Of a stretch of DNA of 64,000 bases, positions 1 through 9,200 are shown in pieces. Below the pieces are notes generated by a model. It had not been told where the DNA came from. It saw only the letters and a program-made list of their open reading frames with translations, and did not search any database. The stretch is taken from the NCBI GenBank assembly GCA_026184775.1, contig JANCYW010000001.1, positions 620,001 to 684,000 on the forward strand. Reading direction: 5' to 3'. Source of the stretch: Cyanidium caldarium (Eukaryota > Rhodophyta > Bangiophyceae > Cyanidiales > Cyanidiaceae). Position numbers and translations under genes: made by a program. Numbering within the stretch: position 1 is the first letter of the stretch; each line of letters begins with the position of its first letter.

Positions 1-1080
1 GACCGCGCTTCTCGCGCAACCCGTCGACAAGTGCCGCCGCATCACGGTCACGGTCGCCGCGTGCAGGTGAGCACCATGGCCACCGACGGCTATGTGGCCG
101 TGGCGGGCGGTTTCTTCGGGGAGATCGTCGGCGTCGACTGTCGCTCGGAGCGCGTCCTGTTCGATGTGCGCGTCACGCCCGATCTGAACAATGCCATCAC
201 CAACTCCATCGAGCTGTTCGGTGGGCGCGGTGGGTGCGCCACGGGGACATCAGGCCCAGCGCGCTACATGGCCACCGCCAACAACGACTGCCGCGTGCGT
301 ATCTACGATCTGGAACGGCTGGCGTTGGATGCGGCCACGGTGACCGAGCCGCCGGGAGTATCGTCGACCGTCACCTCGACGCCTTCCCGCTCCGCATCCG
401 CCCCGGCACCGCTCTCCTCGCTGGTGTTTCCGTGGCCGGTGAATCACACTTCGGTGCGTCCGAGCACAACCTCCTCCTCCTCCTCCTTCTCCTCTCGCAC
501 CGACGATATCACCGCCAGTACGCTGCTGGCGGTGGCCGGCGACGAGACCGACGTGTTCCTGGTGCCGTGCAACGCGCCGCGCGATATGCAAACGCTGCGC
601 GGACACCGCGACTACACCTTTGCGACCGCCTGGCATCCCAACGGCCTCTATCTCGCCACCGGCAATCAGGACTGCACCTGTCGGGTGTGGGATGTGCGAC
701 GACTGGATCGGCCGCTGTTGGCGCGCACCCTGGCCGCTCGCATGGGCGCCGTTCGTAGTGTGCACTTTTCCGGGGATGGACGCTTTTTGTGTGCTGCCGA
801 GGCGGCCGATTTCGTGCACCTCATCGATACAGTAAGTGCACCCTATGGTGCCGGTGACCATACACGGTGGCCGGGTGACGTCGAGGTGGGTGGTGTGGAT
901 GGATACGCGCACGAGACGGTGTTGGATGTGTTCGGCGAGGTGGCCGGCGTGAGTTTCACGCCTGGCGACGGAGAGCGACTCTTTGTGGGCGTGACCGATC
1001 GCACGTACGGTTGTCTGCTGCAGTTGCGCCGCAGTCGGTATGCGGGAGGTGCATGGCTGCCGGGTGTTGCGGTTGCGTGA
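1..1080 (+). CDS. WD40-repeat protein (fungal SPAC2A9.03 / plant transducin type), 3' part only
   Basis: The frame is open from the first base, so the 5' end lies outside the window; about 359 codons are present. The C-terminal part carries two clear WD40 blades: GHRDYTFATAWHP...CRVWDV (about 200-225 from the first visible GTG codon) and MGAVRSVHFSGDGRFLCAAE, followed by ADFVHLIDT and a final blade with FGEVAGVSFTP. The GNQDCTCRVWDVR and EAADFVHLIDT stretches match from memory a conserved but uncharacterised WD40 family of fungi and plants. Molecular role unknown; presumably a beta-propeller scaffold. A Ser-rich linker (about 110-160) interrupts the propeller. An insertion of about 28 residues after LIDT begins with the bases GTAAGT and could be a retained or real short intron (see findings). 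Confidence 0.75.
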   Translation, partial: DRASRATRRQVPPHHGHGRRVQVSTMATDGYVAVAGGFFGEIVGVDCRSERVLFDVRVTPDLNNAITNSIELFGGRGGCATGTSGPARYMATANNDCRVRIYDLERLALDAATVTEPPGVSSTVTSTPSRSASAPAPLSSLVFPWPVNHTSVRPSTTSSSSSFSSRTDDITASTLLAVAGDETDVFLVPCNAPRDMQTLRGHRDYTFATAWHPNGLYLATGNQDCTCRVWDVRRLDRPLLARTLAARMGAVRSVHFSGDGRFLCAAEAADFVHLIDTVSAPYGAGDHTRWPGDVEVGGVDGYAHETVLDVFGEVAGVSFTPGDGERLFVGVTDRTYGCLLQLRRSRYAGGAWLPGVAVA

Positions 1081-1168
1081 AGGCAGGGCGGTGGATGGGG
1101 GATGCGCGGTTTACACGGCCCGAGGGGGAGACAGGAGGGGTGTAGGTGTGCGTGTGATCGTGTGCTGG

Positions 1169-2236
1169 TTATCGTTCGGGTGGTGGTGGTGGTGGTGGCG
1201 GCGGCGGCAGTTGCTCGGAGCGGGTGGTGGCGGCGCCGGTCTCGGGCGTCGCCGTGATGGTGCTCTCGGCGGTCGCGCTGGCGGGTCCGCCCGGTTCCGG
1301 CGGTCGCAACGCCTCGGCCGGGTACAGTGCGGGCGGTCGTTCGTGGCCGATCGCTGCAGATGGTGCAGGCGATGAGAAGGTGCCGGTGCGGGCGCGAACC
1401 ATCTCGCTGCGCTCGTGGCCGCCGCCACTGTGACCACCACCACCACCACCACCACCAGTACGCCTTCGCGGCGCGCGACCACGATACCCCCGCAGCGCGC
1501 CCTCGGCTCCGGGTGGTGCTGCCGCCGCGGGCCATCCCATGCTCGGCGGGGGCGGCAGTGGCGGTGCCATCAGCGACGCTTGCGGCAGTGGCGGCGGCAC
1601 TGGAAAGTAGGGCGTAGCGGTCGCTGCCGCCGCCTCCATCCCTAAACTACCTGCTGTTGCCGCCGCCGCCGCCGTCGATGGCCCTGGCGGCGGTGGCGGT
1701 GGCTCACCGTCCAATGTCATCACGCAACGACACACCGTGCAGAAGATGCGCGACGCCGGCCCCGCCTGATACGCCAGACACGTGCCGCATCCGGCACAGG
1801 CGACATGCTCGGGCGCCGGTGCGTCGATCGGCGCCGCGCACTGTTCGCAGGTCGCTTGCCGCGTGCCCACCGGGAACGTCTGCACCACGCCGCACTGCGC
1901 GCACTCGGCCATGCCGCCGGTTTCCATGACGCTCACCGCCGGTCGCAGGTTGATGACGCATTGACAGCGCGGACACATGATCCACGCGCATCCTAACTGG
2001 TACATGAGCATTTGTCGACAGTACATGCAGGGCAAAAGGGCATGTCGCGCAGGCGAGACGCGACCGCCGGTTTCGGGAGTGGCGGCGGTCGTGGTCGTGC
2101 CGGTGACCGCGACGGCATAGGGCGTGGTCGTCGAGGTCGCTGCTGCTGCCGCTGCTCGCGGTGGCGGCGCTGCCGACTCCGCCGGGCCGGCGCCGCCCTC
2201 GCTGGCCTCTGGCTCCCGCCCGGCGCCCGATGGCAT
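1169..2236 (-). CDS. LSD1-type zinc-finger protein
   Basis: 355 residues from the ATG at 2236; the frame stays open upstream but only to a GTG. Three Cys4 fingers of the plant LSD1 type lie at about 70-97 (CMYC...CPRC), 112-133 (CAQC...CEQC) and 147-169 (CAGC...CTVC), each with the hydrophobic/Gly spacer typical of the family. In plants these proteins control programmed cell death and bind transcription factors; in algae their role is little known. The flanks are low complexity: an Ala/Thr-rich N-terminus, then a long Pro/Ala/Gly-rich tail with a Gly run (written on the plus strand as CAC repeats near 1434-1458) and a final poly-Pro run (GGT repeats near 1180-1198). Convergent with the WD40 gene. 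The family call is firm; the function is inference. Confidence 0.8.
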   Translation of the reverse strand: MPSGAGREPEASEGGAGPAESAAPPPRAAAAAATSTTTPYAVAVTGTTTTAATPETGGRVSPARHALLPCMYCRQMLMYQLGCAWIMCPRCQCVINLRPAVSVMETGGMAECAQCGVVQTFPVGTRQATCEQCAAPIDAPAPEHVACAGCGTCLAYQAGPASRIFCTVCRCVMTLDGEPPPPPPGPSTAAAAATAGSLGMEAAAATATPYFPVPPPLPQASLMAPPLPPPPSMGWPAAAAPPGAEGALRGYRGRAPRRRTGGGGGGGGHSGGGHERSEMVRARTGTFSSPAPSAAIGHERPPALYPAEALRPPEPGGPASATAESTITATPETGAATTRSEQLPPPPPPPPPPER

Positions 2237-2414
2237 AGGCGCCCGCGCGCACACGCCTAATGGGCCCTCCGATGCTGGCCAGTCGCGCGCAGTATCCAAC
2301 GTATTCACGAGCGCGCGTCAATGCGCGTGGCGCGCCCATACACAATGCCACCAGCTCACTGCGCGAGCGACGTGTAAGCGAATGGTGTCAGCGTCGCGGA
2401 AAGGCGCGTCGAGG

Positions 2415-2447
<33 letters not shown>

Positions 2448-3402
2448 AAAGGTTACGGGAGGGACAGTTAGAGGCGAGCAGCGTGACGGGCAGATGAGCG
2501 CCGGCGCTCTGGAGCGGAGTGCAATCCGGTAGGCGGAGAGCAATCGCGTCGTCCGCCGTGCAGTTCGTGCTTCTCGACCGAGTCGCCCTCGATGCAGCCC
2601 GTCGCCCACGTGCCGTATTCGTCGCGCACTCGGTCGCTGCTTTCCACAACTTTGCCACTTCTTCACGCGATCGTGCCGCTCTCAATAGCCTACCACCTCC
2701 ACTCCGGCTGCAGTACCTCGCCAGCAATCCGTTGCAGCGACGGCTCGGCCGCAACCGATTCTCCCAGCGCTCGATTCCGCCTCCGTTCCGCGCCCAACGT
2801 GTGGACTGCCGAAACTTTTTTGGACCCTCGCTTTGGCAATCGCCGTCCACTCTATCCACTGCCTCTCGCGCGTCGCCTGTGCTATCCAGTCAGCGCTGCT
2901 TGCCGCCGCCGCCACCGCCGCCGCCTCAGTTGTCGCAGTAGTGGCCTGCCCGGCACCAGCCGCCGCGAGCTATAGCATTTTCCAGCGGGCTTGCCTCGCG
3001 CTGGGACGCCTCGCCGTTCGCTCAGCGTCCCAGCGCACACGCGCATCTGCCATGCCGTGTGGCGAGCGTGTGCTCGCGCGCGTCCTCCCCGAGATCAGAG
3101 CGGGCGCGCGCGTGGATCTGCGCTGATGCGGGAAAATGCCGCGTGCAGGAGATCGCTGGGGAGAAATAAGGGAACGTGCGGGTTTCGGGAAAACGCGGGA
3201 GTGGCGTCGTCGGTCGTCGGGGATGCTTCGGCAGGGAAGGGCGGCCCCCACGAAAGTGCCACTGAGAATGAGAGGGGAATCCTGCGTTGCGCTGGTGGGA
3301 TGTTCGGTCGGTAGGCGATGCGAGGGAATGGGCAGATGAGGATGCTGAATCCCGGTTGCGAACGTTTATTCGGGTGTCCCGTCGTCCATCAGGTCTGCGT
3401 CT
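2237..3402. other. gene-poor stretch, no supported gene
   Basis: This is the longest interval without a gene I can support (about 1.17 kb). Frames on both strands reach 90-180 codons, but their translations are Arg/Ser/Pro-rich, resemble nothing known and look like the GC-driven shadows seen elsewhere. It holds a GTC microsatellite (2421-2447), a T6 run at 2815-2820 that could serve as a Pol III stop, and GC-rich inverted words. It must contain the 5' regions of the divergent LSD1-like and ICMT genes. An RNA gene is possible but I could not fold one. Confidence 0.4.
2421..2447. repeat. (GTC)9 microsatellite
   Basis: Nine perfect GTC copies in the upstream region of the LSD1-type gene. It is not in a supported coding frame. 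Confidence 0.95.
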
Positions 3403-3966
3403 ATGACGCCGCTGCGGTGCTTCGCCGGCTTTCTGCTCCTCTTTCACCTGTCGGAGTTTCTGTTCGTGCTGTGGGTGCATCCCGACGAGTGCAGTTGGGC
3501 GGCGTGGCTGCTCACGCCGGCATACGTCGGTGCGCTGTCCTTCTCGGTGGCCGAGCACTGGCTATGGCACCGCCGACCTCACGAAAGCGTCTGGGAGCAG
3601 AAAGCGCTTTACTGGGGCGTGTTGCTCTGTGTGACGGGTGAAATTGTGCGCAAGAGTGCCATGTTCACCTTGCGATCCGCCTTCAGCCACCGAATCACGC
3701 GCCGGCGGCTCAAAGCGCACTGCCTGTGCACCCGCGGTATCTATGCGCGCTGCCGCCACCCGGCCTACCTGGGGTGGTGGCTGTGGACCATCGGCATGCA
3801 GCTGCTGCTGGGCAACCGCATCAGCAATGTCGTATTGCCGTTGATCGCCTGGCGCTTCTTCCAACAACGCATCGCCTACGAGGACGCCCTCCTCCATCAG
3901 ATGTTCGGACGAGCGTACCTGCAATACTGGCGGCGCACTCCGTCCGGTCTGCCGGGAATCCGATGA
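3403..3966 (+). CDS. ICMT: protein-S-isoprenylcysteine O-methyltransferase (STE14/ICMT)
   Basis: 187 residues. ICMT is an endoplasmic reticulum membrane enzyme that moves a methyl group from S-adenosylmethionine to the C-terminal prenylcysteine of CaaX proteins. The N-terminal half has hydrophobic segments (about 8-25, 30-48 and 65-85). The C-terminal half carries the family signature: CRHPAYLGWWLWTIG (about 120-134), the WRFFQQRI-AYEDALL helix (about 150-168) and the closing YW-RTPSGLPGIR. The His-Pro of RHP and the Arg-Phe-Phe region are where the family binds cofactor. The length is at the short end for the family, close to the catalytic core alone. The ATG at 3403 is the first in this frame that gives a hydrophobic start. 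Confidence 0.88.
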   Translation: MTPLRCFAGFLLLFHLSEFLFVLWVHPDECSWAAWLLTPAYVGALSFSVAEHWLWHRRPHESVWEQKALYWGVLLCVTGEIVRKSAMFTLRSAFSHRITRRRLKAHCLCTRGIYARCRHPAYLGWWLWTIGMQLLLGNRISNVVLPLIAWRFFQQRIAYEDALLHQMFGRAYLQYWRRTPSGLPGIR

Positions 3967-4273
3967 ATGAGAGGAGAGCGGAAGTTGTGTGCACAGTGCG
4001 CATACCGATATGTGGATCAAAGTACTCACGCTTGTTGAACACGGTGGCCCATCTCCCTGTTTTCCTGCCCGTGCTTGCGTTCCCGTGCGCAGATTCGTGT
4101 CGTTCCCGCGCCATCGTTTCGAACGGGCCGCGCGTCGCCGGGAGCACCGCGGCCGCCTCTTCTTGTCCCCGACAGAGGCACTGCGCACTCTCGCCTCGTT
4201 ATCACCACCAAGTCGCGACAAGACCGCCCACTTCATTTACCCCAGTCCGAACATTCCCCGCGTGCACACCGCG

Positions 4274-5419
4274 ATGTTATCCTCGTGCACGGTGTTCGCC
4301 AACCACAAGGGCGGCTGCGGCAAGTCGGTGCTGCTGTTTCAGGCGGCGTGCGAGTTTGCGCGGCAGCACCCGAACCAGGTGGTGCTGGTGATGGACATGA
4401 CCGTGGTGGGCGACTTGACGCGGTTGTTGATAGGCGGTGACGCTTTTGAGCGCGCGTCGGCGGCCACGTTGTCTGAGCTGGCGGCGGTGCAGGGCGGGAC
4501 CACCAAGTTGCTGTTCGACGCGTTGGTGTTCGAGCAGGGCTACCAGGCCAGCGCGAACCGGGCTGCCGAGGGCACTTCTGGTGGCGGTGCCGGTCCCATG
4601 TCCTTTATGAGCCGATTGCGGCAGACGTTCGTGGCGGGCGGTGGGGCGGACAACAACGCCGCCGCGCGGTATCGTTTCCCGGTGGAGAAGTATCTGCTGC
4701 GAGTGGCCGACGCCAACCGGCACATACCGCCCAACCTGTACCTGAGCATGTCCAGTGGCACCGGCACGCAGCACCCGTTCTCGCCGTCGGAACGGATGAC
4801 TGTATGTCGCGGCTTGCGGCGCTCGCTATCCATCGCGTCGGAGGCGTACCAGGTGTTCTTCGACACCGACGGCGACCTGCACTTTTCCGACTACACCGAG
4901 ATCGCCCTGGGCATGGCCGACCACATCATCGTGCCGCTGTTTCCATCTTTCACCGACTTCCACCGGGTAGAGACGTTCATGGAGGAGCTGTTCAAGATGC
5001 ATCAGGAGGGCGAGTCGGACGCCAAGATCCAGTTGATGGTGTGGAACAACGTGGACGTGCACCTGAACAAGCCGTGGCTGCCAGTGTCGCGCAACGTCAC
5101 TCCGACCAAGGCCGCGCAGACGGTCATCGAAAAGCTGAACTACCTGCTGGCCGGGGTGGCCGCCCAATACAACACGTTGTTTGTGCATCCGATACCGGAC
5201 GGCGCGTCGGACCGCGAGGCCGCCGAACACTTCTCCGAGCACAGTTCGATGATCGTCCGCACGTTCGGGGTGACCGGCATGGCCAGCGCCGACCTCGGCA
5301 TACCGTTCTGTAGCATGGAGCCGGGGCCGCTGACCGGTGGCGCGGTGGACTATCAGATCGGGGCGGATATGTTGGAGCACCTGCGCACCAACGTGCGAGA
5401 ACTGGCCGATGCGCTGTGA
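4274..5419 (+). CDS. ParA/MinD-like P-loop ATPase
   Basis: 381 residues from the ATG at 4274. The start is followed at once by beta-1 and a deviant Walker A, NHKGGCGKS (about 9-17), with the signature lysine of the ParA/MinD (SIMIBI) class. VLVMDMTVVGDLTRLL (about 38-53) matches the switch I region, and VFFDTDGDLHFSDYTEIALGMADHIIVPLFPS (split here for description, about 195-226) matches Walker B, switch II and the following strand. Bacterial ParA proteins segregate plasmids and chromosomes; MinD places the division plane. Nuclear copies in algae are known but rarely studied, so the role here is open. The frame is open back to an ATG at 4010 that would add an 88-residue Arg-rich leader, a possible organelle-targeting sequence. 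Horizontal acquisition is possible but unproven. Confidence 0.72.
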   Translation: MLSSCTVFANHKGGCGKSVLLFQAACEFARQHPNQVVLVMDMTVVGDLTRLLIGGDAFERASAATLSELAAVQGGTTKLLFDALVFEQGYQASANRAAEGTSGGGAGPMSFMSRLRQTFVAGGGADNNAAARYRFPVEKYLLRVADANRHIPPNLYLSMSSGTGTQHPFSPSERMTVCRGLRRSLSIASEAYQVFFDTDGDLHFSDYTEIALGMADHIIVPLFPSFTDFHRVETFMEELFKMHQEGESDAKIQLMVWNNVDVHLNKPWLPVSRNVTPTKAAQTVIEKLNYLLAGVAAQYNTLFVHPIPDGASDREAAEHFSEHSSMIVRTFGVTGMASADLGIPFCSMEPGPLTGGAVDYQIGADMLEHLRTNVRELADAL

Positions 5420-5617
5420 AAAGGGTCCAGAGGTGGGGCGACGGCTGCGGACAAGTCGAACACGTCCTTGAAAGGTGCGCTCGCTTTAAGGGATACCGAA
5501 TTGGGTCAGTCGGTGGCCAGCTCGCGGCTCATTTCCCTCAGCAGACGAATGCTGTCGTCGCCGCAGCAAGCATGTCACCATGCTCGGCATCCCGAGCGCA
5601 CTGCCCTTGTGTGGAGC

Positions 5618-6142
5618 TCAGAAAATCCCCTGTTCCTTCATCACCGACAAGTAAAAGCACGCGATGAACCCGATACCGACGATGGCCAAGAGATACCCCC
5701 GCTCGCTGGTCCACGCGGCCGTCAGTCGTTCGGTGCGCCGGTCCAGTTCCCGTATGGAGGGCAGCACCGGATCGCCGGAACGATCCACCGGCTGCTCCGC
5801 CGGCGCCTCTACTTTGAGACGTGCCACGTACTCACGCCACTGTTCATTCCAATCCGGGCCGCTCTTGCCGCCAGCATCCTCGCTCACCGAGAATTCATCT
5901 TCACGCCCGCGATTTTCCTTGCCGCGTTCATCGCTCTTGTCCGGGTCGTCGCGCTCGTCGGGGCGACCGCCCGCCATGAGCACAGCGGGTGCTCGGGCGG
6001 GCTGCAACCGACGGACGCGCGCCCTCCACCACCCGTCTCGATGGATGAGACGATTCGCGCACCTGAAACGTCTCGGGCGCACTCCACTACCCAGCGAAGG
6101 GAGTGACGCGCTATGGAAGAGTAACGCGCTCCCCACCAACAT
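5618..6142 (-). CDS. hypothetical single-span membrane protein
   Basis: I do not recognise the family. From the ATG at 6142 there are 174 residues: an Arg/Ser-rich leader (1-50) that could be an organelle transit peptide, a highly charged middle (about 60-90, many D/E/K/R), a WNEQWREYVARL helix (about 100-112), and one C-terminal membrane span, GYLLAIVGIGFIACFYLSVM (about 148-168), with a tail of only six residues. In-frame ATGs at 6184 and 5977 are alternatives. It is head-to-head with the next small gene, 180 bp apart. A small subunit of an organelle membrane complex is a guess. Confidence 0.5.
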   Translation of the reverse strand: MLVGSALLFHSASLPSLGSGVRPRRFRCANRLIHRDGWWRARVRRLQPARAPAVLMAGGRPDERDDPDKSDERGKENRGREDEFSVSEDAGGKSGPDWNEQWREYVARLKVEAPAEQPVDRSGDPVLPSIRELDRRTERLTAAWTSERGYLLAIVGIGFIACFYLSVMKEQGIF

Positions 6143-6322
6143 GCCCCGCTGTAGCGTGAAGTGGTCCCGGCGCGTGCTCCCCATACCTCGCTCTCCCCCC
6201 GACGGGACACGCGCGCGACCGCAATTCGCGCGCCTCGGCAAGTGCGTCCACGAGGCGGCTTCTCCCTCCAGCGGCTGGGACGCCTCACACCCTCGGCTCG
6301 TCGCCCACGTCTAATCTTCAAC

Positions 6323-6808
6323 ATGCAGTCCATCACACCGGCGGCGACAACCGTGCACACTTTACGGACACGGCTGAGGAGAGCACAGGATGTGGCGTTG
6401 GCGGCGGCAGTGGGCGCGACGCTCGCCGGAGGCGGGTACGCGTGGGTGTCCCGGGCGGTGTGGCGCACGGCCGGCGACACTGAGGTGGCGTTGCGGAACA
6501 CCGCTCAGTCAGCCAGTCGCCCGGTGATGGTGCGGGAGGCGCCGATTGCTTCCAAAGTGCGAACGCCGCCCACTGCGGCCGAACTGGAGCGGGCGCGGCT
6601 GATGTGCATCCGGGCGCGTTACTCGCCAGATGCGCAGCCGCTCAGTATGGAGCGGTACGTCCGCGACGCTGCGGTATCGTATTGGAACGCGGCGATCGAC
6701 ACGGTGGTAGAGTGGGCTGGCGAGGCATCGTGGAGCGGGCTGCAGACACAGGTCAGTCAAGGGTGGCGAGCGGTGCGGCAGCGGTGGCAGTCGATGTCGT
6801 CCCGATGA
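6323..6808 (+). CDS. hypothetical small protein with one N-terminal membrane span
   Basis: 161 residues, family not recognised. A short basic N-terminus is followed by a hydrophobic Ala/Gly-rich segment (about 24-43, ALAAAVGATLAGGGYAWV). After that come an amphipathic middle, a helical stretch with aromatic residues around SYWNAAIDTVVEWAGEA (about 113-129), and a basic end. The ATG at 6323 is the first in frame. The arrangement (one N-terminal span plus a soluble helical tail) fits small mitochondrial inner membrane proteins such as MICOS-type subunits, but no family motif supports this. It ends about 130 bp from the convergent CNNM-type gene. Confidence 0.45.
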   Translation: MQSITPAATTVHTLRTRLRRAQDVALAAAVGATLAGGGYAWVSRAVWRTAGDTEVALRNTAQSASRPVMVREAPIASKVRTPPTAAELERARLMCIRARYSPDAQPLSMERYVRDAAVSYWNAAIDTVVEWAGEASWSGLQTQVSQGWRAVRQRWQSMSSR

Positions 6809-6941
6809 TAGGTAAGAGGCCGTGACGACAAGTGGGACGTGGCCGTTGGGCGGAACGCGGTCCGTGTACTGGTGCGGATCAGGAGATTATTTATCGAACA
6901 ACGGGTTGCACTAACGAATATCGACGCGCTTCGCGATCGCG

Positions 6942-9200
6942 TCACGGTTGCGGAGCTTTTCGAGAATCGCCACCGCTGCCTCGGTGCACGGGCGCCGATG
7001 CAGTGGACGGCGCCGAGGTGGATGCGGATGCGGCGGAAGAGGAGAGGAGCCAGCGGCGCAGAATGAACCGATCCGCGATGCTGCGACGCGGTGAGATGGA
7101 TGGCCGACGCAACGCCATCACATCTTCGTCTTCATCCCCTTCGTGCTCGCCCGGTGAGCGATGCCCACCAGCAACGGTCACGCCGATAGCTGCAGACGGG
7201 GAACTGTTCTCCGCCTTCGGGTGCGTACTGACCGCTATGTCCGCACTGGGCGCACTCTCGGCGGCGGCGGTGGCAGCAGCAGCAGCAGCAGGTACCTCCG
7301 GCTCGGGTCGGTTCAGCACTTCGTCGGAACGGGTGCGCCGCAGACCATCGTCGTCGTCGTCTTCGTCGTCACCGTCATCTCCAATGCGCCCCTGCTCTTC
7401 ATCCACCGACGGCGATAGACTGTGCGACCGACCAGCGCCTGCGCCCACCTGTGTGCTGCCCTCCACAGCGCCGTACGCGGTCGGTGGACGCCGGGCGCCA
7501 CTGCGCCCGCGACTCAGCGCCTGCATCAGCGATGCCATTAAAGCGCTGTTGCTGCCGCCGCGCAACGCCAGCTCCGCCGTGCTCTCCGGCACATTCAGAG
7601 ACGTATATTGCTCAGCGGGCGCCGTGTCCGGTTCCTCCACCTCCAACACCCATTGCCGTCCCGCGCGCCGCCCCGCTTGTTCAGCAGACCGACTCGCGCT
7701 GCCATTGTGCGATACCGCCGACTTGCTGCGTTTCTTGCCAGCCTTGCTCGCCAGTTTCTTCAGATCGATCTCGCGCACGGCCACGTAGCCGCTGCCGCGC
7801 AGTCGCGACAACGGTATGCGCACGTCTACGGCGGCGCGACTGCCCAGCACATCGCTGGCGCCGCTACCGCGAAAGCCGCCGAGACGCAGCGGCGCCCGAG
7901 CGAACGTGCCGCTGTGACGGCCACTGCCTGAGTCGCCGACCACCGATGCCGTGGCCGACAGCGGCGTCGTCAGCGTCGGCGCCTGTCCGGCCCCCATGGC
8001 CGGGTCGGTGTCCGCGCCGACCGCCGCATCCCGCCGATGCAATCGCCTCTTGCTGTGCATGTCGTAATAAATATCCGACTCGTCGATAATCTCCTGCTGC
8101 AACATATCCTCAATGATATCCTCCAACGTCACGATGCCCACCAGTTGGCGCTCGCGGGGTTTCCTGGCCTGCGGCCGCTCGAACACCACCGCCAGGTGGG
8201 TGTGTCCGCGCTGGAACTCGGCCAGCAACAGGTCCAGGCTGGTGTTGCGCGACACCATCAGCGGCGCGGTGGCGATCAGCGTGCGGTCCGCATAACGGGC
8301 GATCACCTGCCCGATGGACAGACGCTCGCTGGGCGAGTAGGCGATCAGACCCTTGACCAACAGGTATGCCACCACGTTATCGCGGCAGCCGTCATACAGC
8401 GGCACGCGCGAATGCCCCTGATGCACCAGCTCCAGCGCCAGTCGGGCGTCCAGGACCTCGTCCACCGCCAACATGTACACGTCGTCGGCGCGGGTCATCA
8501 CGTCGCCGGTGGTGCGCTCGCGCAACGACAGCGCCGAGCGGAGGAGGTTGGCCTCGTCGCGATACAGGTCGCCCATGTGATGCTCTTGCATGAATTGCAC
8601 CAGGGTGCTGAGTTCGGTGCGGTTCAGCGCACGCACGCCCATGGCGTTGGCACCCACCAGCCGATCCAGAAACCACGCGATGGGGAACGCCACCGGCCAG
8701 AACAGCAGCATCATGCCGCGCATAAAGGTGGACGAACGTGCCGCCCAGTGCAGCCCAGACGGCTGCATTGCGTACACGTCAGGTAGAATGTTGCCGAACA
8801 GCAACACCAGCGCCGTGGACACCATGAGAGAGGCCGCCGTGCCACCCGATAACATGGCGTCCACCAACAGCGCGGTGAGTTCCTGGGCGCCCGTGGCCAC
8901 CAGGATAAGCGTCACCAGCAATAAATTGCCCTTCTTGCGCAGCGGCAACAGCTTCTTGGCGTCTTCATGATACGGACTGTGTCGGTCCTTCACCAATGCC
9001 TCCAAGTACACCACGTCGGCCGAGAAGATGGCCTGCACCAGGCCGACCGCCATGGCGCACACCAGCACCGTGGCCACCAGTGACGTGGCCAACACGGGCA
9101 CGCGCACTCGCTCCAGCGGAGGCACTTGCTTGGGCGCACTGGTGAGTATGACCGAGTTTCCACCAGTGTTGGTCTTGCGCAAAAGGGGGGAGTCATTCAT
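6942..9200 (-). CDS. CNNM/CorC-type divalent-cation transporter (DUF21 + CBS pair)
   Basis: 752 residues from the ATG at 9200. The order is: short cytosolic start; DUF21 membrane domain with about four spans (about 30-205, including LATSLVATVLVCAMAVGLVQAIFSA split across span 1 and the helix LVDAMLSGGTAASLMVSTALVLLFGN); then a CBS pair (about 225-370) beginning ERTTGDVMTRADDVYML and containing GHSRVPLYDG and GIVTLEDIIEDMLQQEI, the standard end of this family's CBS2. CNNM/CorC proteins move or sense Mg2+ and related ions. The last half (about 400-752) is low complexity with Ser, Asp/Glu and Arg-rich runs, much longer than in typical CNNM proteins, and likely regulatory. The start abuts the PEX1 promoter. 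Confidence 0.85.
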   Translation of the reverse strand: MNDSPLLRKTNTGGNSVILTSAPKQVPPLERVRVPVLATSLVATVLVCAMAVGLVQAIFSADVVYLEALVKDRHSPYHEDAKKLLPLRKKGNLLLVTLILVATGAQELTALLVDAMLSGGTAASLMVSTALVLLFGNILPDVYAMQPSGLHWAARSSTFMRGMMLLFWPVAFPIAWFLDRLVGANAMGVRALNRTELSTLVQFMQEHHMGDLYRDEANLLRSALSLRERTTGDVMTRADDVYMLAVDEVLDARLALELVHQGHSRVPLYDGCRDNVVAYLLVKGLIAYSPSERLSIGQVIARYADRTLIATAPLMVSRNTSLDLLLAEFQRGHTHLAVVFERPQARKPRERQLVGIVTLEDIIEDMLQQEIIDESDIYYDMHSKRRLHRRDAAVGADTDPAMGAGQAPTLTTPLSATASVVGDSGSGRHSGTFARAPLRLGGFRGSGASDVLGSRAAVDVRIPLSRLRGSGYVAVREIDLKKLASKAGKKRSKSAVSHNGSASRSAEQAGRRAGRQWVLEVEEPDTAPAEQYTSLNVPESTAELALRGGSNSALMASLMQALSRGRSGARRPPTAYGAVEGSTQVGAGAGRSHSLSPSVDEEQGRIGDDGDDEDDDDDGLRRTRSDEVLNRPEPEVPAAAAAATAAAESAPSADIAVSTHPKAENSSPSAAIGVTVAGGHRSPGEHEGDEDEDVMALRRPSISPRRSIADRFILRRWLLSSSAASASTSAPSTASAPVHRGSGGDSRKAPQP

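Noticed and set aside
250-912. Long minus-strand frame (220 codons) opposite the WD40 gene
   Set aside because: Translation is Arg/Gly/His-rich without motifs and lies opposite a recognised coding frame; typical antisense shadow at high GC.
2519-2975. Candidate small proteins in the empty interval (140 and 127 codons)
   Set aside because: They overlap each other in different frames, are Arg/Ser/Pro-rich and have no recognisable motif; kept only as a note on the interval.
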